DNA from: Asaia bogorensis
Lineage (GTDB): Bacteria; Pseudomonadota; Alphaproteobacteria; Acetobacterales; Acetobacteraceae
NCBI RefSeq assembly: GCF_900465345.1
Contig: NZ_UEGO01000031.1
Span: 62,001 to 126,000 of the forward strand
Length of the DNA stretch: 64,000 nt
Direction of reading: 5' to 3'
Shown here: piece after piece, positions 43,476-52,962 of the stretch
Layout: each line of letters begins with the position of its first letter
Numbering within the stretch: position 1 is the first letter of the stretch
Translations under genes and position numbers: made by a program
Notes under the pieces: model-generated
What the model saw: the letters and a program-made list of their open reading frames with translations, nothing else
What the model was told of the DNA's origin: nothing
Database searches by the model: none

Positions 43476-44616
43476 CACAGCCCTCGTAACCATGTTCGGG
43501 GATGTCCTCGTTCCCAACGGGACAGGGGCTCCCGAGATGAAAGCCACCGGGACAGGAACGCCCGGAATGGGAGCAACCGGGGCAATGGATAGCCCCACGC
43601 CGGATACAGACAGTCCCATTCGAGGCACGGTTCTGGAGGACGCTGGGCAAACCATGCTTGGCATCGATCCCCAACGCCGCCTGTTGCTCAATGCGCCTGT
43701 CGGGTGGAACCTGCTTCAGACAGCGCCCGCTGTGTATCAGTTGCGCGATGCCTCTGGCGCCATCAGGTCGCACGCCCCTGACGGCTCGCGCGACCTGATC
43801 ATGGAACGCGCCAGCTGGAGCGAGCTTGTTTGCCTCAGCCTGCGCCGCTTCCCGGTCATCGCGCCTGCGCAGATATCACCCGAGCCCGTGCCGCGATTGC
43901 TGCATTACATCTGCAATGATCTGGCAACGCTGGACCCCGCCATCACAGCCAATATCGAGCGCACAGCCCGGATGAACCCGGGGTGGTCACTCAGGCTGTG
44001 GGACGAGGCTGCACGTTTCGATTTCATATCCGAGCATTATGGCTGGGACGTGCTGAAAATCTATCTGATGATTGGCGGGGAATACGGCGCCGCCAAGGCC
44101 GATTTCTTCCGTTATCTGCTGATTTACAAGCTGGGTGGGGTTTATATCGACCTCAAATCGACCACCTCGCGACCGCTGGATGAGATAATACGCTCGGACG
44201 ACGCATATCTGATCTCGCAATGGAACATGTCAGGCTCCGGTCTGCACAAGGGGTGGGGGATTGGCGCCTCGATCGCCTATGTGCAGGGCGGGGAATACCA
44301 GCAATGGTTTCTCATCGCCCGACCCGGCCACCCGTATCTGAGGCGCGTGATCCAGCTCGTCATGACCAAGATCCTGACCTACCGCCCCGAAGCACATGGG
44401 GTAGGCATGGTTACGACGTTCAACATCACCGGCCCTCACGCTTATACCAAGGCAATCTATCCAATCAGAACCGCTTACCCACACAGAGTATTCGATGCTG
44501 AAAGCGAGGGGCTGGTCTATTCGGTCATTGAGGATCATCGTGCACGCAGCGGCAGCAACTACCGCGAAGCCCGGACGCCCATCGTGACCGGAAACGAGTC
44601 CTATTTGTTGCGATAG
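43468..44616 (+). CDS. GT32-like sugar transferase with DXD-like motif
   Basis: A 382-residue glycosyltransferase with the Gly_transf_sug pattern: PRLLHYICNDL, NPGWSLRLWDE, then AAKADFFRYLLIYKLGGVYI followed by DLKS (residues about 208-231), where the metal motif is D-L-K rather than D-x-D. Later parts include ISQWNMSGSGL and GPHAYTKAIYP. The first about 70 residues are a Gly/Thr/Pro/Ala/Met-rich imperfect repeat (GTGAPEMKATGTGTPGMGAT) before a short region with NAPVGWNLLQ. No membrane helix is seen. Its start lies in the end of the helicase gene. It probably decorates a surface glycan; acceptor unknown. Confidence 0.78.
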   Translation: MSDTALVTMFGDVLVPNGTGAPEMKATGTGTPGMGATGAMDSPTPDTDSPIRGTVLEDAGQTMLGIDPQRRLLLNAPVGWNLLQTAPAVYQLRDASGAIRSHAPDGSRDLIMERASWSELVCLSLRRFPVIAPAQISPEPVPRLLHYICNDLATLDPAITANIERTARMNPGWSLRLWDEAARFDFISEHYGWDVLKIYLMIGGEYGAAKADFFRYLLIYKLGGVYIDLKSTTSRPLDEIIRSDDAYLISQWNMSGSGLHKGWGIGASIAYVQGGEYQQWFLIARPGHPYLRRVIQLVMTKILTYRPEAHGVGMVTTFNITGPHAYTKAIYPIRTAYPHRVFDAESEGLVYSVIEDHRARSGSNYREARTPIVTGNESYLLR

Positions 44617-44674
44617 ATAGACTGATTTAAGGTGAGGCACCGAAATTTGACGATAAGCAAAATAGGAGATTATT

Positions 44675-46363
44675 ATGATAATCATAAACATAGGCGCAAA
44701 TAATTTTAGGACTTTTAGTAAATTTTCTCTAGATATCCCACACAATTACGTCGCTATATCAGGAAAGAATAATGCGGGCAAAACCGCGATACTGAGGATA
44801 ATTCAGCATTTTCTGACTGATGACGCGAATTCTAGCTTCTCGCCATTTAATTCTGAGATATCGTTTACCCGCGATTGCACTCAATGGGTCGCAGCCGAAG
44901 CTGAAGATATGAGTATCTCCCTAACGATCGAGATTGACCACCATCAAGACTCCGAAGTCTTTTTTGTTGTGAAGACCTTCTCCTCGATAGACGAAGATAT
45001 AAAAAAAATTAGAATATCTATGTCTCAAAAATACAATAAAGGGGGAGGTAGTCAGATATCATGCATCGTAAACGAGAAAGAGATCGAAGGACAAAAAGCT
45101 AGCGAAGTCTTGAAGAAGATCAGATCTGCGTCTAATATGGTGGTACACAATTCCACAAATCCTGAGCGTAATATATTCTATGCAGGCGGGGGCTCGTTCA
45201 CAGAAATTATTGAAGCCCACTTCTCACCCGACGATCAGCAGAAGATTGCGGAAGCTCAGAAGGGCTTACAAGCAAAGGTGAGACGTGCCGCTCGGCAACA
45301 TAAAGAGGATTTGGAGGGCTTGCTTGGCAAGCTCAAAGATCGCTTCAAGGTAGAATTAACTACAATAGATCGTGAACGTAACTCACGCTTTCCATTAGAA
45401 GTTAAATTGACCGATCGCGATGTTGAAATTCCTCTTAATGACTGGGGGGCGGGCACTCAAAACAGAACTAGAGTACTGATGTCTGTGCTTGAGGCTGCTC
45501 GTATACGATCCTCGACCAGAGACGAAGATCGCTCGTCTCCCATTTTTCTCGTCGAGGAACCGGAAAGCTTTTTGCACCCGTCTGCGCAGTCTGAGTTTGG
45601 CCAAGTATTGAATAGTTTATCCCAAGAACTGGATATACAAATCATAGCTACCACACATAGCCCTTACATGCTCAATCAAACCTGCCCATCAGCGAATATT
45701 CTTTTGGAACGCAAACTTGCGCGGGGCGTCCCACGTGAGACATTTGTTCGAGATACAGAGGGGGATGGCTGGATGATGCCCTTTGCTGAAATTCTTGGAA
45801 TTATTCCACACGAATTTTCCAATTGGCTACCATTATTCTCGTCGGTGAAGCCAAAAGTTATTTTAGTCGAAGGTGAGATAGATAAAGAATATTTCGAGTT
45901 TTTCCGCGCCAACTATCCGAAAATCTGCAAGATTCCGGCAGATGTCGAAATTTTGCCTTATGGTGGAAAAGACGCTCTGAAAAACACCCCCATATTACAG
46001 TTTATGCTCAACAAATTCGGTCGGGTATTTATAACCTTTGACCTGGACGCGAGGGATGACGTGATCCCAGCGCTAGACCGCATAGGACTAGTGCAAAATG
46101 AAGATTACCTGAGCATTGGCGTCGCTGGCCCGGGCACCGGCGCAATAGAGGGGTTGCTCCCTAACACTCTCAAACGCAAAGTTTATAGCGAAAACGTCGA
46201 TCTTGTTACTCAGCTACAGGGGGATACAAAATCACGCAATAGCGCAAAATCAAGCCTCAAACGAAAAATGCTAGATGAGTTTAAAGTAAACACCTACGAA
46301 GAAAAAGAATTACAGCCATTCAAAACAGTGTTCAGCGTGATTGATAGAAAAATCTCCTCCTAA
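44675..46363 (+). CDS. OLD-family ATPase with TOPRIM nuclease domain
   Basis: A 562-residue OLD (overcoming lysogenization defect) protein. The ABC-type ATPase half has Walker A ISGKNNAGKTAIL (residues 29-41), a coiled-coil stretch with RQHKEDLEGLLGKLKDRFKV, the signature region DWGAGTQNRT, Walker B PIFLVEEPESFLHP, and H328 in ATTHSPYML. The C-terminal TOPRIM half has VILVEGEIDKEYF (E399) and VFITFDLDARDD (D456, D458). OLD proteins cut DNA and block phage. No UvrD-like helicase is next to it, so it is a single-gene (class 1-like) type and not Gabija. The DNA is much more AT-rich than its neighbours, with AATAGGAGAT upstream of the start, suggesting recent transfer. Confidence 0.9.
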   Translation: MIIINIGANNFRTFSKFSLDIPHNYVAISGKNNAGKTAILRIIQHFLTDDANSSFSPFNSEISFTRDCTQWVAAEAEDMSISLTIEIDHHQDSEVFFVVKTFSSIDEDIKKIRISMSQKYNKGGGSQISCIVNEKEIEGQKASEVLKKIRSASNMVVHNSTNPERNIFYAGGGSFTEIIEAHFSPDDQQKIAEAQKGLQAKVRRAARQHKEDLEGLLGKLKDRFKVELTTIDRERNSRFPLEVKLTDRDVEIPLNDWGAGTQNRTRVLMSVLEAARIRSSTRDEDRSSPIFLVEEPESFLHPSAQSEFGQVLNSLSQELDIQIIATTHSPYMLNQTCPSANILLERKLARGVPRETFVRDTEGDGWMMPFAEILGIIPHEFSNWLPLFSSVKPKVILVEGEIDKEYFEFFRANYPKICKIPADVEILPYGGKDALKNTPILQFMLNKFGRVFITFDLDARDDVIPALDRIGLVQNEDYLSIGVAGPGTGAIEGLLPNTLKRKVYSENVDLVTQLQGDTKSRNSAKSSLKRKMLDEFKVNTYEEKELQPFKTVFSVIDRKISS

Positions 46364-46370
46364 CGGGAAA

Positions 46371-46394
46371 CGGGGAGGAGAAACCTCCTCCCCG
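46371..46394. terminator. Hairpin between OLD gene and TonB receptor gene
   Basis: CGGGGAGGAG / CTCCTCCCCG, a 10-bp perfect stem with an AAAC loop, between the convergent genes. There is no real T run, so it is a weak or factor-assisted terminator at best. Confidence 0.55.
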
Positions 46395-46402
46395 AACAAT
46401 GG

Positions 46403-49375
46403 TCAGAAATTGACCCCGGCCTGCAGGAAGACATAGCGACCCATATAGAGATCGCCATAAAGCCCCGCCGCGCTGTTCGTCGAGGCATCGGCCACGAAGG
46501 GCGGCTGCTTGTCGAACAGGTTGTTCACACCAGCCGTGAAGTTCCAGCGATTGAGGCGGTAATTGACCGTCAGATCATGAGAGAAGATGCCGGGCGTCTT
46601 GTAGCGGCCATAACCGAGCGCAGTACTGAGATCCTGCGATCCGTTGTTCCAGACCATGCCACCCGTATATTTCATCATATAGGTGACACCCCAGTTGCCA
46701 TGCTGCCAGTTGAGCGTGGCGTAGTCGCGCACGCGCGGCTGGCCCGTGCCCGACTGATACATCAGACGACCGGCATAATTATACCACTGACCACCCGGCT
46801 CGTTCTGCTGCAGATAGCTGATGAGTTGCTGGAAGTTATTGCCCAGCGTTACCACATCGTTGCGCGTGACACGAATACGATAATCAAGGTCGAAATCAAT
46901 GCCGCTCGTACGCAGGCCGCCGATATTGGCATAGTAATCCGTCACCGAGTTCAGCTGGCTTGTGCCGGAAACACGTGTGATGTTGTTGCAATAGCTGGAA
47001 CTGGCGCCCGTGTAGCACTGGTCAAGAATATACTGTGAGCTCAGATAGGAGATCATGTTCTTGATCGTGTAGTGCCAGTATTCCACCGAAGCGGAAAGAC
47101 CCGGCACCCAGCGCGGTGTGATCACCGTACCGATCGTGTAGGTACGTCCGGTTTCCGGCTTCAGCGATGCATTACCACCATAAAGCGTCGGCACCTGACC
47201 CGAATTGGCTGCAACGAAGGTCGAGGTGTTGATGCCCTGCTTGGCGCAATTGGCGACGACATTGGCCGAGAGCGAGCCATAGGAGCTGGCCTGGGCGCAG
47301 GGGTCGGTTGCCGAGGCGTAGCCGAGGCTGCCACCTGAATAGAGCTCATAAACATTCGGCTGACGATAGGAGCTGCCAATCGTTGCGCGGAAACGGATAT
47401 CGCGGATCGGCGCCCAGTTGATCGAGGCCTTCCAGTTCTTGGTGCCACCAAAGGTGCTGTAGGACGAATAGCGCCCCTGAGCGTCAATGGTCAGATCCTT
47501 GGCGAGAAAGACGTCGCGCAGAAGTGTCGCCTTGCCTTCGAGATAACCTTCCGTGACGTTGAAGCCGCCGCCGGTATAGGAGGCCGAGTTGGTGAGCGTA
47601 TCACCCGACGCCACAACAGCATCCGGATGATAGGCAAGCTGCTCGCCACGATGTTCCATGCCCAGCGCAAAGCCCAGATCGCCGCCGCCCTTCCAGGGCA
47701 TGGTCGTGACATGGTTGTTGTGCATGCGCAGGTTCAGGTCGCGCAGCTGGTAATAGTAATGATCATGACTGGTGTAGTTGGAATAAGCCGCAGCCGCTGA
47801 GGAAAGCGGCTTGAACGGATCGGACAGCACACAGCCGGCAGAGGCCTGGCAGACCGACGGGTTATAGACCAGTGCCGAGCTTGAATCGCTCGGATCAATC
47901 TGCTGCAAACCATATTCCTGCAGGAGCTTGGCATAATTGCCCACGCCCGACATCTGCGAGGTTACCTGGTTCCAGCCATAGGTGTAGGACAGATCGTACA
48001 TCCAGCCATGGGTGATCTCACCCTTGGCGCCTGCAATGGCGGTGTAGGTGTCGGTCGCTGTCTCGGTACGACGGTTACCCCATTCGCCGTAACGCTTGTA
48101 CATCAGCACGTCCTCGCCAAACGTGTTGTATGGCGCATCAGCCGGGATCACGAGGCTGGACGGCAGGTTGGACGGGTAGATGCTGCCCGTCATCGGCTCC
48201 GGCGCCAGGGTGGTGCTGGAGGTACGGTGGCTGTACTGGAAATTGGCATAGGGCGTGAAATGGCTGTTCACGTCATAATGCGCGTCGAAAGACAGCGTGG
48301 AGTTCTGCAGCGAGTTGGTCAGCGACTGCTGCGAACCGTAATTATAGCGGTCGGCTGACGTGGCCGAATGATATCCAGAGCCGCTGGCATTCGGGATATA
48401 GGTGCCAGAATCCGTGAAATACTTGCCCGTGGTCGGAATGGACGAGCCGAACAACAGATCGGAGGCATCGACCGGATCGTTGGTCTGCACATTGCGCGAC
48501 CAGGCACGATTGCGCTGCATGATGCCGCTCGACGTCATGTAGGAACCGAACAGGGTAACGTTGCCCTTGCCGTGGTCGAAATTCCAGCCCTTGTAACCCG
48601 AGATCTGGCCTGTCTGACCATCACCAAGATCGGAAATGCCGCCTTTGACGGTGATATTCGCGTCGTTGAGGTCGTGGCGCATCTTGATGTTGATGACACC
48701 AGCCACGGCGTCAGCGCCATACAACTCCGAACCACCGTCTTTCAGGATTTCGATGCTCGCGACCTGGAAGACGTTGATCGTGTTGAGATCGACGCAGCTG
48801 TTATTGCCGTTGAGCGTCGTGCGCTTGCCGTCAATGAGCACCAGCGTACGGTTTTGCCCGAGATTACGCAGATCGACGCAGGAGGAGCCGCCGGTGCCAT
48901 TGGTCTGTGAGTTGTATGTTCCGGACGAACCGACAGAAGGCAGGCGCTGCAGATAGTCACCAACCGTGCTCGCGCCGGTCTGCATGATCTGCTTGGCCGT
49001 TACGATCTGAACCGGGTTGGCATTGGCGTTGTTCGACGTGCTGAGCGCCGAGCCTGTTACGACAATATTCTCGCTGCCACCCCGTGCCCCGCGACCGGAG
49101 ACTGGCGCGAAAGTGTCGTTGCTGGCCGAGATCGACCGGACATCCGCGCCCTGCGCCGCAGGACGAACGAGCGGTGCGGCGGAGGCGGCAGGAGCGGTGG
49201 TGGCCTGGTTGCGGGCTGCAACGGGGGTTGTCTTTCTGGCCGTGCGCTTGTGGGCCTTGTGTGAGGGTACCGCTGCGGACTGGGCAGCATGGGCCAGTTG
49301 CGCCTGCCCGAGAACCAGACCTGCACCAACTGTGGAGACAAGAAGCAATCGCCGCTTGTTTCTGATGATCTTCAT
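46403..49375 (-). CDS. TonB-dependent outer-membrane receptor
   Basis: A 990-residue outer-membrane transporter. It has a signal peptide ending AQLAHA, a basic Ala/Thr-rich linker, a plug domain starting at ENIVVTGSAL and including NPVQIVTAKQIMQTGASTVG, NRTLVLIDGKRT and IEILKDGGSELYGADAVAGV, and a long beta-barrel ending in Phe (VFLQAGVNF). Short Cys pairs occur in the plug (SSCVDLRN, NSCVDLNT) and extracellular loops. Start ATG 49375 has GGAGGT upstream. It resembles the large acetic-acid-bacterial receptors; no ABC transporter or FecIR pair is beside it, so siderophore, sugar or other ligand is unknown. Confidence 0.94.
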   Translation of the reverse strand: MKIIRNKRRLLLVSTVGAGLVLGQAQLAHAAQSAAVPSHKAHKRTARKTTPVAARNQATTAPAASAAPLVRPAAQGADVRSISASNDTFAPVSGRGARGGSENIVVTGSALSTSNNANANPVQIVTAKQIMQTGASTVGDYLQRLPSVGSSGTYNSQTNGTGGSSCVDLRNLGQNRTLVLIDGKRTTLNGNNSCVDLNTINVFQVASIEILKDGGSELYGADAVAGVINIKMRHDLNDANITVKGGISDLGDGQTGQISGYKGWNFDHGKGNVTLFGSYMTSSGIMQRNRAWSRNVQTNDPVDASDLLFGSSIPTTGKYFTDSGTYIPNASGSGYHSATSADRYNYGSQQSLTNSLQNSTLSFDAHYDVNSHFTPYANFQYSHRTSSTTLAPEPMTGSIYPSNLPSSLVIPADAPYNTFGEDVLMYKRYGEWGNRRTETATDTYTAIAGAKGEITHGWMYDLSYTYGWNQVTSQMSGVGNYAKLLQEYGLQQIDPSDSSSALVYNPSVCQASAGCVLSDPFKPLSSAAAAYSNYTSHDHYYYQLRDLNLRMHNNHVTTMPWKGGGDLGFALGMEHRGEQLAYHPDAVVASGDTLTNSASYTGGGFNVTEGYLEGKATLLRDVFLAKDLTIDAQGRYSSYSTFGGTKNWKASINWAPIRDIRFRATIGSSYRQPNVYELYSGGSLGYASATDPCAQASSYGSLSANVVANCAKQGINTSTFVAANSGQVPTLYGGNASLKPETGRTYTIGTVITPRWVPGLSASVEYWHYTIKNMISYLSSQYILDQCYTGASSSYCNNITRVSGTSQLNSVTDYYANIGGLRTSGIDFDLDYRIRVTRNDVVTLGNNFQQLISYLQQNEPGGQWYNYAGRLMYQSGTGQPRVRDYATLNWQHGNWGVTYMMKYTGGMVWNNGSQDLSTALGYGRYKTPGIFSHDLTVNYRLNRWNFTAGVNNLFDKQPPFVADASTNSAAGLYGDLYMGRYVFLQAGVNF

Positions 49376-49689
49376 AGTGATTTCGACCTCCAAAAGGCGT
49401 TCTGGAAGCGAAAAGATTTCACAAACGAAATTACGTCCAGAGGCTTATTGCAGATCAAATCGTGCAGACACCAATCATTGTATTTTTATCACAGAGTTAC
49501 TTACCGTTGTTGTAAATTGAACTCATATCTTACTTTTAGTTATTCGTATTACACTTGTGAAATATTCGGAATCATTCGGCAACGTCGCGCGGCATGGCTA
49601 TGGTGCGGGCAGAAGACGGCAAGCGTGCTGCGAGCGACTGACGCGCCTCCTCCGGAGCATGAACCCGAAGAAGGCCGCGCCATGCCTCC
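49376..49689. other. AT-rich upstream region of the TonB-receptor gene
   Basis: About 310 bp, visibly AT-rich at 49490-49570. It must hold the receptor promoter. I see no clear Fur box and no gene; a short ATTTC-ACAAAC-GAAAT dyad near 49426-49441 is the only order found. Confidence 0.4.
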
Positions 49690-50451
49690 TCATAGAGACT
49701 GGCCGCCTGATACCTCGATGCGCTGCGCATTCACCCAGCGGTTTTCCTCGGAGAGCAGCGAAGCAATCATCGGGCCGATATCCTCAGGCACACCGACACG
49801 TCCCAGCGCGGTTGCCTGGGCGATATGACGACCGATCTCCGGGTTGTCGCGCACCATGCCCCCTGAAAAATCGGTCTGTATCGCGCCGGGGGCCACCACA
49901 TTGGCGGCAATTCCCCGTACACCAAGCTCCTTGGCCATATACCGCGTCATGATCTCCACAGCGCCCTTCATCGAGGCGTAGACGATCCGCCCGGGGAAGG
50001 TGAAACGGGTCAAACCGCTGCTGATGTTGAGTATGCGGCCGCCATCACTCAGAAGGGGGAGGAGCGCCTGGGTGAGAAAGAATGGCCCCTTGAGATGCTC
50101 GCGATACATACGATCGAATTCGTCTTCGGTCGTGTCGGCGAGACCGCCATTATGGGCACTGCCCGCATTGTTGATGAGATAATCGAAATGGGTCAGCCCC
50201 CATCCCTTGAGGATATCGGCAACGCTGTCGCGAAATTGCGCGAAGCTGCTGCAATCGGCCACATCCAGCTGCAGAATGGCGGCTTTGACTCCGTATTGCT
50301 GGGCTGCGGCCATGACCGTCTCTGCCGCCTCGCGATTGCCCTGATAGGTCAGGATTGCGCCGACGCCGCGCTTTGCGAGCGCCTCCACTGTCGCCCGACC
50401 GAGCCCGCGGCTGCCGCCGGTAATCAGGGCGATAGGCTGATGCTGTGTCAT
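49690..50451 (-). CDS. Short-chain dehydrogenase/reductase
   Basis: A 253-residue classical SDR. Cofactor motif is ALITGGSRGLGRAT (G-x-x-x-G-x-G, NADPH-type with Arg), then LINNAGSAH, LNISSGLTRFTFPGRIVYAS, with catalytic Ser and Y-x-x-x-K (YASMK) visible, and VAPGAIQTDFSGG. Start ATG 50451 after GAGAGGAAA. It is divergent from a LysR regulator and probably under its control; the substrate is unknown. Confidence 0.9.
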   Translation of the reverse strand: MTQHQPIALITGGSRGLGRATVEALAKRGVGAILTYQGNREAAETVMAAAQQYGVKAAILQLDVADCSSFAQFRDSVADILKGWGLTHFDYLINNAGSAHNGGLADTTEDEFDRMYREHLKGPFFLTQALLPLLSDGGRILNISSGLTRFTFPGRIVYASMKGAVEIMTRYMAKELGVRGIAANVVAPGAIQTDFSGGMVRDNPEIGRHIAQATALGRVGVPEDIGPMIASLLSEENRWVNAQRIEVSGGQSL

Positions 50452-50533
50452 ACTGATGTTTCCTCTCACTGGTAATGAGAGCAACTGACCATGTGTGACG
50501 GCTTGCGATAAGATACGAAGACCTGTCATCATT

Positions 50534-50550
50534 ATTCCGCAAAACGGAAT
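50534..50550. promoter_or_regulatory. Probable LysR operator between SDR and LysR genes
   Basis: ATTCCG-CAAAA-CGGAAT, a perfect 6-bp dyad containing T-N11-A, the LysR recognition pattern, 7 bp before the LysR start and 83 bp from the SDR start. Expected role: autoregulation and control of the SDR gene. Confidence 0.55.
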
Positions 50551-50556
50551 GATCAA

Positions 50557-51471
50557 ATGGACAGACTGGCGAGTATCGAGCTCTTCCTGCGTATCATCGA
50601 GCGCGGCAGCTTCAGCGCGGCTGCATCATCCTGTGGGATCTCGCGTCCAGCTGCGACAGCGGCCATTCAGGCGCTGGAACTGCGTCTTGGTGCAAGGCTG
50701 TTGCATCGCTCCACCCGTCACGTCCAGCCCACCGAGGAAGGCAAGCTCTACTACGCCCATTGTCGCTCGATCGTTGCGTCACTGGAGGAGGCCGACCGGT
50801 CCATCGGCTCAGCGCTGACCGGCGTGATCCGTCTCGATACGGTCGGGCATCTTGCACGCACCATTATCCTGCCCGCCCTGCCCGATTTCCTGTCCCGTCA
50901 TCCGGGGCATACCGTGCATCTGGGCGAGGGCGAAAGACTCGTCGATCTCTTGCGTGAAGGGGTGGATTGCGTGGTACGCGGCGGCCCCTTGCCCGATAGC
51001 GACATGATTGCCCGCCCGCTGTGCCTGCTTCCGGAAATCACGGTGGCCAGCCCGGATTATCTCGCCCGTCATGGCACGCCCCGTGACCCGGACGATCTGG
51101 ACGGGCATTGCATGATCGGCTTTGCCTCGTCCCGCACGAAGCAGGTCCTACCGCTGGAATTCAGCCTTGGCGACCAGCTTGTCGAACGTATCCTGCCGGC
51201 TCGGCTTCTCGTTTCCGGTGCGGAATCCTCGGCGACAGCAGCGTGCCTCGGGCTTGGTCTGGCCCAGGCGCCGCGTTATCGCTTCGAGGCTGAACTGGCG
51301 CGCGGCGCGCTGGTCGAGGTACTTTCTGCATTTCCTCCGGCCCCGACGCCCCTGACGCTTCTCTACCCCAGCAGCAGGCAGCTCCCACCGCGCGTACGCG
51401 TTTTCATGGACTGGCTGATCGACATCTTTTCTGCGTTCGACAGAAACGATCGCAAACAGGCAGAAAAATGA
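50557..51471 (+). CDS. LysR-family transcriptional regulator
   Basis: A 304-residue LTTR with an N-terminal winged helix (RLASIELFLRIIERGSFSAA, then SRPAATAAIQALELRLGARLL) and a substrate-binding effector domain (DTVGHLARTIILPALPDFL, later GVDCVVRGGPLPDSDMI). The pattern matches the CrgA/AaeR-like subgroup that often controls a divergent SDR or quinone reductase. It starts at ATG 50557, just after a T-N11-A dyad, opposite the SDR gene. Confidence 0.93.
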   Translation: MDRLASIELFLRIIERGSFSAAASSCGISRPAATAAIQALELRLGARLLHRSTRHVQPTEEGKLYYAHCRSIVASLEEADRSIGSALTGVIRLDTVGHLARTIILPALPDFLSRHPGHTVHLGEGERLVDLLREGVDCVVRGGPLPDSDMIARPLCLLPEITVASPDYLARHGTPRDPDDLDGHCMIGFASSRTKQVLPLEFSLGDQLVERILPARLLVSGAESSATAACLGLGLAQAPRYRFEAELARGALVEVLSAFPPAPTPLTLLYPSSRQLPPRVRVFMDWLIDIFSAFDRNDRKQAEK

Positions 51472-51522
51472 AACGCCCGTTTTCCGGTCTCACGTTCTGA
51501 GCGGAGGGGTTAGGGTCATCTC

Positions 51523-52587
51523 ATGCTGTTTGATCTTCCCTCCCATGACACGCTCTATCAGGCGCTTCTTGCGCGCGATGCCCGATATGACGGACGGGTT
51601 TTCGTATGTGTTGGAACGACGGGAATATTCTGCCGTCTGACATGCCCGGCACGCAAACCCCTCGCCCCCAACTGCACCTTTCGCGACAGCGTGCGCAGCT
51701 GCATCGAGGCCGGGTTCCGCCCCTGCAAGCGATGTCATCCGCTCCAGGGCGGCGCCGCTCATGACCCCCTCATTGCCGGGCTGCTCGACAGGCTCGATGC
51801 CAATCCGGGCCGACGCTGGAACGAGCAGGATCTCGTGGCTCTCGGGCTAGACCCTTCAACTGTCAGGCGCAGCTTCAAGCGGCATTTTGACATGACCTTT
51901 CTGGATATGGCCCGGCAGCGTCGCCTGCGCGACGGCTTCCTGACCCTCTTACAGGGAGAGTCAGTCATCGCCGCCCAGCTCGATTCAGGATTTGAATCCG
52001 CCAGTGCCTTTCGCGACGCCTTTTCCAGACTGATCGGTTGTGCGCCCGGCACGCTGCAACAGGGCGGTCTGTTGCAGGCCAGCTGGATTGCAACGCCGCT
52101 GGGCGACATGCTGGCGGTATGCTCGACGCGTCACCTGCACCTTCTCGAATTCATTGATCGCAAGGCACTCCCTCGTGAGCTCAAAGCCCTGCAATCCGCG
52201 CTCAAATCACCGCTCGGTCTCGGCAGGACCCAGGTGACAGAGCAGGCCCACGTGGAACTCGACGCCTATTTCGCCGGTGTATCAGCCCGCTTCGAGACAC
52301 CCCTCGCCCCCCAGGGATCGGAGTTCACACGCCGCGTTCATCGCGCCCTTCAGGACATCCCACCTGGCGAAACACGCAGCTATAGCGCCCTAGCCCGCAC
52401 CATCGGTCACCCAGGTGCAGTCCGGGCCGTGGCACGCGCAAATGGCGCCAATTGCATCGCGCTCATGATCCCCTGCCATCGGGTGATCGGCGCAGATGGC
52501 ACCCTGACAGGCTATGGCGGCGGATTATGGCGCAAGCAACGCCTGATCGAAATCGAGCGTTCATTCGGCGCCCGGATCACAGCATAA
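51523..52587 (+). CDS. ada: Ada: methyl-phosphotriester acceptor, AraC regulator and O6-methylguanine methyltransferase
   Basis: A 354-residue alkylation-repair protein. The N-terminal zinc-binding acceptor has C37, C41, C68 and C71 (FCRLTC, FRPCKRC), then an AraC-type helix-turn-helix (VRRSFKRHFDMTFLDMARQRR), a linker, and the C-terminal MGMT domain with LIPCHRVIGADG as the suicide Cys loop and GAVRAVARANGAN before it. It removes methyl groups and activates its own regulon when methylated. No alkB or alkA is adjacent. Length and order equal E. coli Ada. Confidence 0.96.
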   Translation: MLFDLPSHDTLYQALLARDARYDGRVFVCVGTTGIFCRLTCPARKPLAPNCTFRDSVRSCIEAGFRPCKRCHPLQGGAAHDPLIAGLLDRLDANPGRRWNEQDLVALGLDPSTVRRSFKRHFDMTFLDMARQRRLRDGFLTLLQGESVIAAQLDSGFESASAFRDAFSRLIGCAPGTLQQGGLLQASWIATPLGDMLAVCSTRHLHLLEFIDRKALPRELKALQSALKSPLGLGRTQVTEQAHVELDAYFAGVSARFETPLAPQGSEFTRRVHRALQDIPPGETRSYSALARTIGHPGAVRAVARANGANCIALMIPCHRVIGADGTLTGYGGGLWRKQRLIEIERSFGARITA

Positions 52588-52962
52588 GTTCCGACATCTC
52601 ATTGCCCTGCCGGTGACGCCTGCTGCCCCAGCCAGAATACCGGCATCATGGTAGTGCGGCGAACACAGGAAGCCTATGACGGGCGTGTTATCTCCGCGCT
52701 CGACTGACCCACTCAGCAGCAGGGCTGACAAAATGAGGCTGGCGCGGCTTTCAAGAAAAGACCTGCACACAAAGCACACCGGGGTCACATCCACGTAGCT
52801 GACTGGCAGAGGTGATACATCGACCCGTGACAGGCAGAGGAGGTGTCTTGCTGCCCTGCCCTTTCGTTACGATAGTGTTACTTGATGCTACTTGGCGCGA
52901 CTGCAAGAGTAACATTGCTCCTGCAATGACGGGACAAATACTGGACAGGGAACCCGAGCAAC
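52588..52962. other. 375-bp intergenic region after ada
   Basis: No gene recognised. A 77-codon minus-strand frame with several Cys crosses it but matches nothing I know and has no good start context. The last 120 bp must hold the promoter of the SPFH gene. No repeats of note. Confidence 0.4.

Noticed and set aside
40569-46363. Helicase plus OLD gene as a Gabija-like defence pair
   Set aside because: The helicase is DinG/XPD type, not UvrD-like as in Gabija; it is GC-rich core sequence and is separated by a glycosyltransferase gene.
52561-52794. A 77-codon minus-strand frame overlapping the ada 3' end
   Set aside because: No known domain, overlaps ada, weak start.
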